A program made the position numbers and the translations under genes. Source: Sipunculus nudus (Eukaryota > Annelida > Sipuncula > Golfingiida > Sipunculidae). From it: a stretch of DNA of 64,000 nt. Shown here piece after piece: positions 1-12,600 of the stretch. The notes beneath the pieces are model-generated. The model made no database searches. It worked only from the letters and a program-made list of their open reading frames with translations, and was not told the DNA's origin. The stretch is from the NCBI GenBank assembly GCA_026874595.1, contig CM049311.1:48427676-48491675 (forward strand), in the 5' to 3' direction. The first letter of the stretch is position 1. Each line of letters begins with the position of its first letter.

Positions 1-2230
1 AAAATTAAGAATAAACATTTACTTTATAAATGTATTATAAAATCAATAAATTACAATTTGTTTTCCACTTAAAACTGGTCAACTAATTTATATACAAAAT
101 AAATAAGAGTAATAAAAGAATCAGCATTAACATAAGTACTAAGTTCACAATAACTGATAAATGTCACAGGCAGGCTATAAATTTGAAATATTCTAAAAAA
201 TATTAATAAACTAAATAACTATGGTTCTATAAATATTGCTGGTAGTTTTTTTTTTATACTTTCAATAACTATCAAAGCATCATGTACTAAATTTAGAAGC
301 CATAACACAGAGTGTTCATGAAACAGTTTCTGGTATCCAATTTAGATAAAAGTCCATGAATATTTATGAGTGTGGGCTCAATATTAGATTTAAAACTGCA
401 GAACTGTCTCCGAGGGCATAACCTCGTCAATTTGCTGCAGATCCTAAACGATGATGTGCCTCCGAAAAGTGAGGGGTTACAATCTGCATGAACAAGAACC
501 AGGCCACCAGAAGCCCAATGAGCTCTTACAGCATTGCTGGTCTTCCTTGGCTGCTGCAGACAGTACAGAACTGTACAAATAGTCCTTGAAGAGACTGCAC
601 TAAGAAAAAGCTAAGCTTAATAAGTGAATATATTTGATTTTATGACAGTTCTTAGGTATTGGAGGTTTGAATTTACTCACTTATGTCCACCCGTTTATTT
701 GGTCATTATTTTCTTACAAGAAGTTTTTTTAATCTGAAACCTGAGCTTTGAATTTCAGGAGCAAACTTAAAGTTACTTACATATTAGTAAGTTTTATTCA
801 ATATCATTTTTATGTTTTATTTCAAGTTGGTACAAGTTGCACCATGTTTTATGCCCATGACAGAATTGTTGACTATTTCTAACAGACATCTTTATACTGG
901 TGTGTGTGAAACCCACACATCTCTGTGGCAAAGGGTTTTGCATCATCAGTCATAACAAACACCCATACACTCTTTACAGATAGTTTTATCCAAATACCCT
1001 ACACTAATGTAAGTTATATTTTAATTCTTGTCTGTTTGGTAGTGTGTATATGATGCCTAATTAATGACAGGATTTCAAATAAAATTTTGGGAAGGTAAGC
1101 ATAAAAAAAAGAAGATAAATTTTAGATTAAGATTTTTCCACTTTTATTTTTTGCCAATCACATTTAAATTCAAAGGAAACTCACCGGTGCTGACAACCAG
1201 TGGAAGAATCTGGTACATTAAGACAAGTGGGCTTTGTAGCAAGAAAGAGTAGACCAGGAAAAACCTCAATGTTTGTGGTGTGTGCTCTCAGAGAAGAGTC
1301 AGGTATGAGAAAAACAAAGCATTCCTTAAATCATTAAAGGTGTTAATTTTAAAAGAAAAAAGATAATTCAAGTTATGTAGCTGATCAGAAATTATTTAAA
1401 CATATTTGTAAGTGTCACTGACAAGATTTCTAGGGAAAGAAGGACCAGAGGCACAAATAGTTCCCTCCCCCCCATGTGTGCCATCAAATATATGAAAAGT
1501 CAGTCATGTGATCAATATGTCAGGAAAATCCAGTAATTATTGTTTGGTTCAAGAGGAAAGATTTAGCACCACATATGCACATCACTGAAACAGAAACTTT
1601 TGAGATCAGCAAAATTCAAACTCCTTTGGAAACTCAGTTTAAAAAAGAATTCTATTCAATATAGTATTTATTTAATTTCCCAAAGTCTAAAAAGTCCTTG
1701 TATATGATTTGAAGGCTAAACTGTTTTTATTTACTGAATTATATGAAGATGTGGAAAACACTATTTTGAGTTGCAGAAAGTAGTGCAAGAGAGGTGGCGC
1801 CACCTGCAGGTTATAATCTTGTCAGTAATGTGGTATGACTGCATACTTTGGTTAAGAAAACAACAAGAGTTTTAGTGATATTTGGTAAAAGAAAGGAGAA
1901 GGGCATACAGATGGATGGACAGATGGGGACCATTTAAGTAGTCCTCTCACTTACGGTGGTGGACTAAAAATACCACAGGTCATGAGGAGAAAATGTCCGA
2001 AACTGATATTATATCATTAAATAAAGCTATAATTATTAAACAATATACAGAAGTGATAAATTACAACACTCTTACATTCAAACAAACATTGTAACATATG
2101 GGGAAAAAAAGAAATACAGTCACGACTATTCATTCAGAAAAAAAGAACTGAACTTGTGTAAGTGCTTAAAAGCAACAAATATCCCTCACTAGTCTAATTA
2201 ACAAAATGTATTCACAATCCAGTGTAACCA
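1..2230. other. Region beyond the ZFC3H1 3' end, no certain gene
   Basis: AT-rich. Holds candidate exon (b) and, at about 1795-1806, an isolated GGTGGCGCCACC palindrome of the kind found in the repeat families elsewhere in the window. Short open frames around 402-468 and 1180-1304 exist on both strands but could not be tied to a gene. Confidence 0.5.
477..599 (-). CDS. Candidate last exon of ZFC3H1 (b)
   Basis: Strong acceptor GCTTTTTCTTAG/TGC. In phase 0 it reads CSLFKDYLYSSVLSAAAKED and stops after 40 codons. SLFKDYL recalls SLWKDQL near the human C-terminus. It needs an intermediate exon to correct the phase (exon 34 ends in phase 2). In phase 2 the same start opens a longer but unfamiliar frame. 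Unresolved. Confidence 0.22.
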   Translation of the reverse strand, partial: CSLFKDYLYSSVLSAAAKEDQQCCKSSLGFWWPGSCSCRL

Positions 2231-2435
2231 TCACCCCTCTGGGCACGGGCATACACTTGCACGAATGAAGACACAAGCTGACACTTTCACACGTCTCCTA
2301 AGCTGTGTTTCCAGGTGCATGATTGTGTGGAAAAAGGCTAATATGATTTTTTGAGGGAAGGCTGCCAGATCTACTGCACTTCTAAATACATCAGCCAGTT
2401 CATGCATATATACACACATGGTAACATATTTTTCA
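2231..2435 (-). CDS. Candidate last exon of ZFC3H1 (a)
   Basis: Phase 2 acceptor TATGAG/T after a TG-rich tract. Open for 67 codons with HELADVFRSAVDLAAFPQKI, a plausible helix where human has KTDNLRKLVSKCQEIGVSL, then a stop at 2231. Similarity is weak and the acceptor sits in a CA/TG-rich microsatellite-like stretch. Confidence 0.3.
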
Positions 2436-3309
2436 CTCATACACCCACACACACAGACACAAAGGAAAAGTTTTAGGGTAGGGTCCCTGACTGGGATCTC
2501 TGCAGTGAAATCCACCCAATTACCATAATATTTAAATGTGACACTATTTGATCATATAAAGTTCATACAACATTATAAACCTAATTAAGTAATGGTCTAA
2601 TGGTATAGGTATCAATGAACTGTTCCTTAAATTTTAAATCTTATTTGTATATAAAGAGAGATATTCTAAACGCCCAGTAAAAAAAGCCCCTTATAATATG
2701 CTCTGATTAAACTAATCAACAGACTCTTAGGTGATTTTTCAATAAGACAGCCCCCCTCCCCCCAACTTTGATGAAGTGCTTTATACTCATCAGATTGCTT
2801 TATCAGCAGATGAACAAATATTTGTTAGAATAAAAAAAAATAATAATAAGTAGGAAAAGCTAGAGGGCAACTAAATGAGTATGGTGACAAATTTAAATGG
2901 GAGACTCTGGCACAGAATATCTGATTTCCCCCCTCTAAAAGCTTGATGAAACAAACTTCTGACAGATGCTGCCATCTGTCAGTACCTGCTGGAACTATGT
3001 CATGGCACTGAGAGATACCATGAACTAAATACAGGCCCTGTGCTGAAGTCCAAAGGACTTACGATAAAGGTAAGACTTCTCCAAGGTTTCAGTGGTAAAA
3101 TGTTAACTTTAAAATCTGAACATCAAACTTTGACAAAAGTGGGTTATTTGATTCAAGCCTGTCTGACAAGACAAGGTTTTACTGAATATTAGTATTCCTT
3201 TTAAGTATTTCTTGTTAGCTTAATTAAGTGTTTATAAATCTGCAGAATTCTGTCCCTGTTTTGGACAACATGACAGGGCAGTATCACAAGCTTCCTCTCA
3301 TGATATATC

Positions 3310-3592
3310 CTGGTGTTAAACAGGCCCAGTGACTACTGCACCTGAAGGCCCTGGTTGTGTAATCGACCCCATAGCTGGATTGATCATACCACCGAGGAAC
3401 CCCAAAAAGGCGCACTCATCTGTGAGTGAAACATTGCCACTGAGCACGGCTTTCCCATTAAGCCTGCAGAGCTCTCACCCTGTATAGGGGCTGACCACGA
3501 AAAATCTCATCACCGTGGCTGAGATTTAAACATGATCGCCTGGCTTTGAGTCATGTGCCCTAACCCTGAGCCACAGGACCAGTATATTACTG
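3310..3592 (-). mobile_element. tRNA-derived SINE
   Basis: On the minus strand the copy begins with a tRNA-like head, GTCCTGTGGCTCAGGGTTAG then GGCACATGACTC, which contains an A-box (TGGCTCAGGGTTAGG). A degenerate B-box (ATGTTTAAATCTCA) follows ~35 bp on. An unrelated ~200 bp body follows. The spacing fits an RNA polymerase III promoter. Anticodon identity not assigned. Confidence 0.5.
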
Positions 3593-5523
3593 TAATGTAC
3601 ATTAAACAGTCCTCTCATCTTCCAAAAACAAGGACCTAAATTTATGGTACCCAAAAAAAAAACAAATTATTCTAACCCATCCTTCCTTTATTACCAGTAA
3701 AGAAACACAAGTGCATGGTGATCAAATGTTTCAATTATGAATTCAGATAATATAGGCAGATGATCAGTTGTGAATAAAATAATCTTCAGAATACTCTGAA
3801 AAATGCCTATGTAAAATTTCGAAGTAAATTTCATATAAAGATACCACATATATGCTGAATGGCACCACGTACTGACAAACAACATAAAGTATAACATTTC
3901 TCACTGAGGTAAATAAATTGATTGAAAAAAAATCTGATCTCTCTAATGACTATAAGTTTTATATTTTATATTACAAGGGTGTTACTGATAAGACTAATAT
4001 GGAAATTACCTGTGAACTGTTCCTATCTTGTGCATAGATCTTGAGTAACCTATGAAGAAATGGGGGGTGTTACTAAGGTGATGTGGCATTGTATGTAAAT
4101 TTCAAGGTATATAACACATAGCAGGTGAACTACTGTGGAAGTGATTAATTTAGCGTGTCATAATTTTTTCGCTTATTTCATTTCACAGCATTAGCACGGT
4201 TTGAATTTTCCCGCAAATTAGTATGTATAGGTAATTCAATTGGTATCATTTTATTAAAATATTTGAAAGATTAGATAAAAGACTGGTTTGAATCACAACT
4301 GACCTATCACCTAACAAGCGCCGGGTGACCATGTATAAGTTATGGGCGACTGAGTATACTGTTTGATGATGCAATGGTACTGCACCCAGCCACGTTGTTT
4401 GACATCTGAGTAAGCTGTTGAATTACTCACCAACAAGTGTAATTACTTATAAGATGTAGCCCACTTCTTGTGACCAACAATTTGAGATAACAACAAACGC
4501 GGCTGGCTCTCCTTTAAACTGAAAAGCCATTGGGAGGGGGTTCTACATGTCTTCACAGGCTACGTGTTTACAGTTGTTTCTACAAATCACTATAAATCAG
4601 AGGGGATTTCAGCCAAGACATGTCTAGGTTGTCTGAAATTATGCGTGTTCTTAATTTAGTGCAAATTGAGCTCCCAAATCTAAAAGCGTGAAAATAAAAC
4701 CCCGCTAAAAAAAGCACTTCCACAGTATGCATTTGACATCAAATGTACAAAAGGTAAACATGTCAGTTACCATCAGTGGATCTGACCAAGCTGTCAGTGG
4801 GCTGAACCATCACTGGCAGATGCTACATCAGGTTACGCCATATATGTTATGTTCTTTATGAAAAATACTGTGCTAGGCTTCTTAGTTGTGGGGTTCAAAT
4901 TTCACCATTTTCACTTTTTCAGTGTTTCACAAGGGTTCTCTTTTCAAAATTTTACCATTAAAAAGACCAAGACTACTGGTATAACTTTTATTATATGAAT
5001 TATATTTAATAACGTAAGCAAAAATTGCACAGGGATTCAACTGAACATCGACTGAGTGGAAATTATTGTTCATTCATGGCAGGTAATTCAAAGATAGATC
5101 TGCTAGCAGTTATAATAGTAATACTGGTACATACAAGATCTATTATTATTCATGAAATCAATCTTTTACTTTTTAACTTGCTTTCAATCATGGGATCTAG
5201 CTCCTATTCACAAAGGTTTTATTTTAACAATAATTTTACTTCTGCGAATATTGTGCATTGAAAACTCTTACGAACAAAAAAAAGGCAACAACAGTATGGC
5301 TTGAAAGGGTACCATATCAAACTTAACTGTGGCCACTCAGATTTTAATTTTAATCACTAAAAGACCTGAATCTGTTAAAATATTGAAAATGTTTTTCTTC
5401 TATACTTGACTATAGCTTTAAGTATGTCATTATTTTCTATATAATAATAATTATTATTATTTTTATTACAAAAAATTATTATACTGATACAATAATGAAT
5501 AATAATTTTATTATGAATTATAC

Positions 5524-5562
<39 letters not shown>

Positions 5563-6544
5563 ATAATAATATAATATATATATAGATTATAATTATCATA
5601 TAAATGCAATTATTGAAATATGTGCCTTTTCTATTGCATTCTCGGATGGTCCATCCCTTGTCTGAACAACCAACAACCTTAGTGATGGCTCAGATCAACT
5701 GAAAGCAAGTGACATGAATACCAAAAGCAGGTCTACAACATACAAACTCCAGTACTCACCACTGTATGTACAACATGGCACATATAAGGACACTGCACAC
5801 GTTTCCATGAAAATGTATTTATAAACATAAAAAGAGACCAACAAAATAGTTAAGAACAATGGTGGAATAGCCATAATGCAAAGAGAGATTTTTTCATCAA
5901 AATAAAAATTTAATACTGTGAGACACATGGCATATTAAGCTGAAATGCCAAAGGAAACAAATCTTAAATGAGATCATCAGTTCTAAACTAATGTTTCTGT
6001 TAAATTAATTAACTGAGAGTGGCTATTTATGGTTTATTATTTCAACAGTTTTGATACATCTGTAAAATTTATATGAAAGGTAATACAGGTACATGTATTG
6101 TCAATATCTGGCTAGAGTTAGTGGCTAAGTAAGACATTCATAGGCAATACAGCTATTCCTAATTAAATTATTTGGAGACCAAAAAAAAAAAAAAACAGAT
6201 TTTAAGGTACAGACTGACTTGAGATACATTTATTCTCATGGCAAACTTAATTGGAAAGAATATGTCTTCCTAGTAAATCATAACAGAAACAAAATTAAAA
6301 CTTCACTTAGTTCAAAACTAAATTCTGTATTTACATAATGCATCAACTGATGACCATCATTTGTCACTTTTCAGCTTATCACAATGGCATTACTAACAAG
6401 TCAATGAGTCATAAAGTGTTCTTCATAAACACAAAATTCAATATAATGGTTCAGAAACTAATAACACATATAAAGAAGAAATGAACTTTCAACTCAGCTA
6501 TATTAACTGATGCCCTTGATGTTCAACAATAAGCACATACTGAC
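3593..6544. other. Intron between exon 34 and the last exon, no gene seen
   Basis: AT-rich. Contains an (AT)n tract at about 5526-5558, a poly-A stretch near 6181-6195, and a short dispersed repeat at about 4875-5300 that recurs near 12700, 40260, 42400 and 42540. The small open frames here show no recognisable protein. Confidence 0.55.
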
Positions 6545-6646
6545 CTGTCAATCAGAGCAGAGCATGCTGGGATACGACAAACAGCTTGACGAAGCCAGTT
6601 TTCAGCAGCCTCTGAATCTTTGTTGTCTGCTGACACCTGGATCGCT
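6545..6646 (-). CDS. ZFC3H1: ZFC3H1 exon 34
   Basis: Encodes AIQVSADNKDSEAAENWLRQ and AVCRIPACSALID, matching IAAEIVLKGQREVHRLYQRA and LQKLPLCASLWKD of human, about 35-40 residues from the human C-terminus. Acceptor TTACAG/A, donor GACAG/GTCAGT, phase 2, so at least one more coding exon follows. Confidence 0.92.
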
Positions 6647-9600
6647 CTGTAATGTAACTAAAGATTCCTCTAAAGCCATCACACTCAAGCTGAGATAACG
6701 GTCTAAGGTCAAGGCCATGTAATAAAGGTCATGACCTCCAAGATTATATGCACATTAAAACAGCAATGTGTGAACAACTGCTAGAGATGTTACAATTCAG
6801 GCTGGGACACATTGTAATATTCCAACATACCTATTTTGTTCCATAAAACTTATGGTGTATGTCTAAAAATGTACCAAGTACATAACTGTCCTTTCTAAAA
6901 CTCAAATTTGGCCTTGACCAGCCCACAACACAAAACCCAGGCCTCAAATACAAGTTATCATAATTCCCTCACAAAGGAAAAGGTGTATTTAATAGTAATT
7001 AACCTGAACACCAGTTTCAAATGAAGGGCAGATCTTTAGTATTCACAAACAATGTTGTGAATCACCCATCTCGGAGTGTTTCAGGGCAACTTCCATGTGT
7101 ATGGACTGCACACAGGTATGTGCAGCACACTCCCTGACAGGGGAGATCATAAGATACCCGAATCATAACAGAAAAGTGAAAAACATTCTAATCCAATATA
7201 AGTCCATGCATTCAATTTATTCATAAACAAATCTATTATGATTAAATGTTGGATTGTGAGAAAATGTAAGCATGTGTGCTTTTTAAACAGCCCACTAAAT
7301 ATGGTAGTATACACCCTTTTTACCAGAATCTGCATGGCTTGATCATGAAACCTAACTTGAGGCAGTTCACTGATGACAACACTAACAAAACAGAAAGGTT
7401 ACCTAAAGAGTACAGAATTGTTGTATTCCACATTACCAAGTAAATACACACTAAACAGTCAAATGTATAATGATCACAATGACATGAACGTGGAGGTTAC
7501 ATTATAACTTAGTAATATAAAGTTAAAATCTATTTCATTTTCATGGTAATTTTAAAACTTTGCTTTCATCATAGCTAGCATCTAAAGGAGTTTGAAATGA
7601 AACATCCCCCATCTATGACCATCTAGATTTGAATAACAAAAAGAAAAAGAACTTCACAAAAGACATAAAATTACCATGTAAATTGAAACCAGATTTCAAA
7701 AAGCTGAACAACAAATGAAACAATACATCAGACCTTATATCTCAAACGAATAAAACAACATCACCTCTGTATAAGCAGCACATTGTCCGGCAGCATCGTC
7801 AGGAACTTGTGACAGGCTGCCATCTGGTGGTCAGGTGGGACGCAGCTCAGGTACAGGTCAATAGCCTGCTGATGCATCCTGTAGTCCAGCCAGTGCTGGC
7901 TTGATGTAGACTGGATTGACATCTTGCATGGCATCGCCACCAGGTAGCGCCGCATTAGTTCCCATAATGCCTGGCAGCCTTTTTTGTTGTTGTTTTCATG
8001 CTTCAAACGGCTTGCTGTGCGTCTTAGGTGTCTGCATTATACAGACATAATAAATGAATAATTTCCTATTTTTATGATCAATTATAATGCAGAACTCAAT
8101 AATATTTTAAAGGACTCTTAATGCAGGAAATTATACCACAAGATCTTTGAGTGTGTGAGATGAACCTTTTTCACCCACAGGGTTAAACTGCAAGTGAAAA
8201 CAAATCACGTGATAATTTTGGAAGTGGTTGATTGACCAATCAGCATTGTCGCACTTCTTGATTTGTTAGCATTTGCACTTTTCTGGTATTTGCAGCATGC
8301 TGTGTATTTCATACTATCATGAAAACATCTACCCAAACCCTAACTACCTGCCTGTTAACACTAACTACCTGCCTGTTAACATGCCACAAATGCTGACAAC
8401 TACCACACAGCTGATCAAACATGACCATAAGAGGTGTTATCAATTATGTCTGATGATGTTACAGTGTTACTTCCACCACTGTGTAATTAACATGGGAGCA
8501 GGATTCCATATAACCCAACAACAAGTAATGCTTGTGAAGCAGAGTCTTCCGGGTTAACAGAATACATGGAGAGTTCTACAAACAGGAGTTCTCAATTGAA
8601 CCTGATGTCACTGATACGTCAGGTCTTCAAGAGCCAAAATTTTACAATTGCTTTTTGAACATATTATAAATCTACGCTGGTCAAGCAGATGAAAGAAAAT
8701 TAGATGAAACATACTTAAAATAAACTTATTCAACTATATTCAAGAGAAAGAAAGTTTAGATCATTCATTTTGGACTACTGAGGCCACAGTGTGCTATGTG
8801 TACTGTGTGCAACTAGTTTACTTAAAGGTGATGTGAATATACATTCCTCATGCAGTGGTTAAACACTGCAGTTGTCACAGATCTCCTTTTTTTTTAACTG
8901 CTGCTTTTTATAGCAAAGATTCTTTGGATTCCACCACCAGGGCAGGCACAGAGCAAAGAATCATAATCAGAAAAATGAGAGCATGGTATCACATTGTGCA
9001 CCCAGCTCCAAATTTTAAACAAGAGTCACCAGCTCTCTTTGGTCTGCTTCTTGGCCCTGTGCCAGAACTGGTGTAATCAGACCAAAGGAACATTATGAGC
9101 ACAATATGAAAGGAGACTACTCACAGTAACCAGACTTGTTTGTGGTCCTCCAGCTTCTGTAAGGCACACAAAGCCTCGTCATACATCAGCTCTGCCTGGT
9201 CCCAGTCTCCCTGCAGCTCTAACAGCAAACTGTAACAGAAAATGTACAATAAATAGCCTAAGAGCTTTTGTTTTCATGATGGTATCAAGGCCTATGATAA
9301 TTTTGGCTCAATGATACTGTGGTTAGCGTCATACTTGAGAGGTTAAAACTTTGCAATTTTCAGTGTTTTGTAACTGTACACTACACAGAGAAAATCCTTT
9401 AATCTCTGAAATATTTGATATGATTGCAAAATGATTACAGCTTGAGAAGGACTCCGGGAACATCAATATGCACTATCTCAAAAAGTTATGGTGTTTCAGA
9501 AAACATATAAATATAGAGATGTGATCTTGAAGATCAAGGTGAAGGTCACCAGTTTTCAAAATCCTCTTAGAATGTGATTGAACGAACTTGTGTGTGAAAT

Positions 9601-12600
9601 TAGAAGAAAAGATATACAGTACTTTGTTATGGGGGGGGGGACACAATGATTGTAGATTTCATCAGAATTAACCTTGAAGATTTAAATCAAGGTCATCAGT
9701 TTTTAATCTCGTTAGAGAACACTGAGGATACAACAGGTGTATCAAATTTGAGAAATAAATCTTCAGTGCTTAGAAAGTTATGTGGTTCACAATAATCCTA
9801 GAAGTCAGCAGATATGATCTTGAAACTCAAGTTCAGGGTCATCAGTACTGTTGACAAGAACTCATAGGAAACAACCTGTGTAAAAAATTTGATTGGGGAA
9901 AATAAACAATTCTCCATAAGTTAAAACACAATATTCACAACAAGTGACCCATGGGTCATGACGCTCAGCTGACTGGGAAGAGATTTGCAAAAGGAAATTT
10001 TATCATCTGAATGGTAGTATATACCCATTCAACTGAAGCATCAAACAGATTAAAGAATAAGCCAAGATTGTATCTGAATTTATATATCTCAAAATATAGG
10101 AAAAAATGTGTAAACTTTAAAAAAAATACAGGTGGTTCCACCAGTCTGCAGAAACTAATAAAAACACTTAATGGTCAACATCCATGCAAAGAATCATAGT
10201 GATTTCTGCATTAATTGTTCAGATACTTCAGCTTTTGAATCAAATTTTCCATTATTCTGAGGGATACTTCGGAGTCCTATAGCGTGAAGGATATGGGTAA
10301 CAGAGACCTAATTTCAGATTTCCAAAGACACTCTCATTGGCCTCCTTGCATGACAAGAATGAAGATTCTAGGTCCAGTTGTTACAATTTGTGCCATGTTA
10401 ACAGATGACAGCATCCTTAAAGGTCTCAAAAATATGAAGAAAATTCAAAAAAATTTAATAAAATATAGGTTGCACCATAAGTCTGAAGAAACTGATGAAA
10501 CACTCCATAATCAATATGCATGTAAAGAATCATGGTGACCTCTGCATTAGTTGGTCAGATACTTCAGCTTTTGTATCAAATTGTCCATTATTCTGAGGGA
10601 TACTTCGGAGTCCTATAGCTTGAAGGATATGGGAAACAGAGAACTAATTTAAGGTTTCCACAGACACTTTTCATGGGCCTCCTTGCATGACAAGAATGAA
10701 GATTCTAGGTCCAGTTGTTACAATTTGTACCCTGTTGACACATAACCACATCCTTAAAGGTCTTAAAAATAGAGAAAAAAAATTGTAAAAATGTGTAACA
10801 AGCCCCATAGCTTGAAGAATATAGGTAACAGAGACCTAATTCCAGGTTTCTAGGGAGTCTGCAGAAACTGATGAAACATCTCATGATCTCTTTGTATGAA
10901 ATTTTTGACTATTCTGGGGGGTACTTTGGGAACCTACAGCATGAAGGATATGGGTAACAGAGACCTTATTTCAGGTTTCCATGGAGACTTTTCATGGGTC
11001 TCCCAGTGTGTCAAGAATGAAGATTCTAGGTCCAGTTGTTATGATTTGTGCCCTGTTAACAGATGTTCATATCTTTAAAGGTCTCAAAAATAGTGAAAAA
11101 AATTTGTAAAGAATCGAAAAATACAGGTGGCGCCACCAGTCTGCAGAAACCTATGAAACACTCCATGATCAATATCCATGCAAAGAACCATGGTAATCAA
11201 TGCATTAGTTGTTCAGATATTTCAGTTTTTGTATCAAATTTTCATTATTCAGCGGGGGTACTTCAGAGCCCCATAGCTTGAAGAATCTGGGTAACAGAGA
11301 CCTTATTCCAGGTTTCCAAGGAGACTTTTCATGGGCCTCCCCCAATGTCAAAAATGAAGATTCTAGGTCCAGTTGTTATGATTTGTGCCCTGTAAACAGA
11401 TGACTGCATCTTTTAAGGTCTCAAAAATAGAGAAAAAAATCGTAAAAAATCGAAAAAATACAGATGGCGTCCGCAGTCTGCAGAAACTGATGAAACATCT
11501 CATGATTAATATGTATGCCAAAAATCATGACCATCTGTATTGTAGTTATTGAGGTGTTGCAGTTTTTTTAAATCAAATTTTCCATTATTCTGGGGGGTAA
11601 TTGGGAGCCCCACAGCTCAAATGATATGGGTAAGGGAGACCTTATTTCAGGTTTCCATGGAGACTTTTCATAGGTCTCTCACTGTGTCAAGAATGAAGAT
11701 TCTAGGTCCAGTCTTAACGATTTGTGCCCTGTTAACAGATGTCCACATTTTTAAAGACCTCAAAAACAGAGAAAACAATTCGTAAAGAATCGAAAAATAC
11801 AGGTGGCGCCACCAGTCTGCAGAAACTGATGAAACATCTCATGATCAATATGTATGCCAAAAATCATGACCATCAGTGATGTAGTTAATGAGATATGGAA
11901 GTTTTTGTATGAAATTTTTCACTATTCTGGGGGGTACTTTGGGGCCCCATAGCTCAAAGGATTTGGGTAACAGAGACCTAATTTCTGGTTTCCATGGAGA
12001 CTTTCTCACTGTGTCAAGAATGAAGATTCTAGGTCCAGTCTTTACGATTTGTGCCCTGTTAACAGTTGTTCACATTTTTAAAGGTCTCAAAAATAGAGAA
12101 AAAAATTCGTAAAAAATCTAAAAATACAGGTGGCGCCACCAATCTGCAGGAACTGATGAAACATCTCATGATAAATATGTATGCCAAAAATCATGACCAT
12201 CAGTGATGTAGTTAATGAGATATTAAAGTTTTTGTATGAAAATTTTGACTATTCTGGGGGGTACTTTGGGGCCCAATAGCTCGAAGGATATGGGTAACAG
12301 AGACCTAATTTCTGGTTTCCAAGGAGATTTTTCATTGACCTCTCAGAATGTAATGTTACAAGATTCTAAGTCCAGCGGTTACGATTTGTGCCAGGTTAAC
12401 AGACAGACGGACGACGGACAAAGAGTGATCGCTATAGCTCAGCATGACTGAAAGCCAGCTGAGCTAAAAACTTTACATTTCAGCAGATTTAACCTTGAAG
12501 ATCCTGGCCAAGGTCACCACTTTTGGAAATCATCTAAGAAATTGGTTGAAACATGTTGTGCGTCAATTCTGAGGACAAAAATGTGTAATACTTCAAAAGG

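Noticed and set aside
402-3069. Apparent plus-strand exon chain (402-468, 1201-1303, 2966-3069) with GT-AG sites
   Set aside because: The middle piece loses frame when the A6 run at 1259-1264 is counted correctly. The pieces match no known family, and the chain would run antisense through the ZFC3H1 3' end.
7091-7140. Alternative frame of exon 33 reading ECAAHTCVQSIHMEVALK
   Set aside because: Its donor phase does not fit exon 34, and the other frame (HIPVCSPYTWK) matches the human protein.
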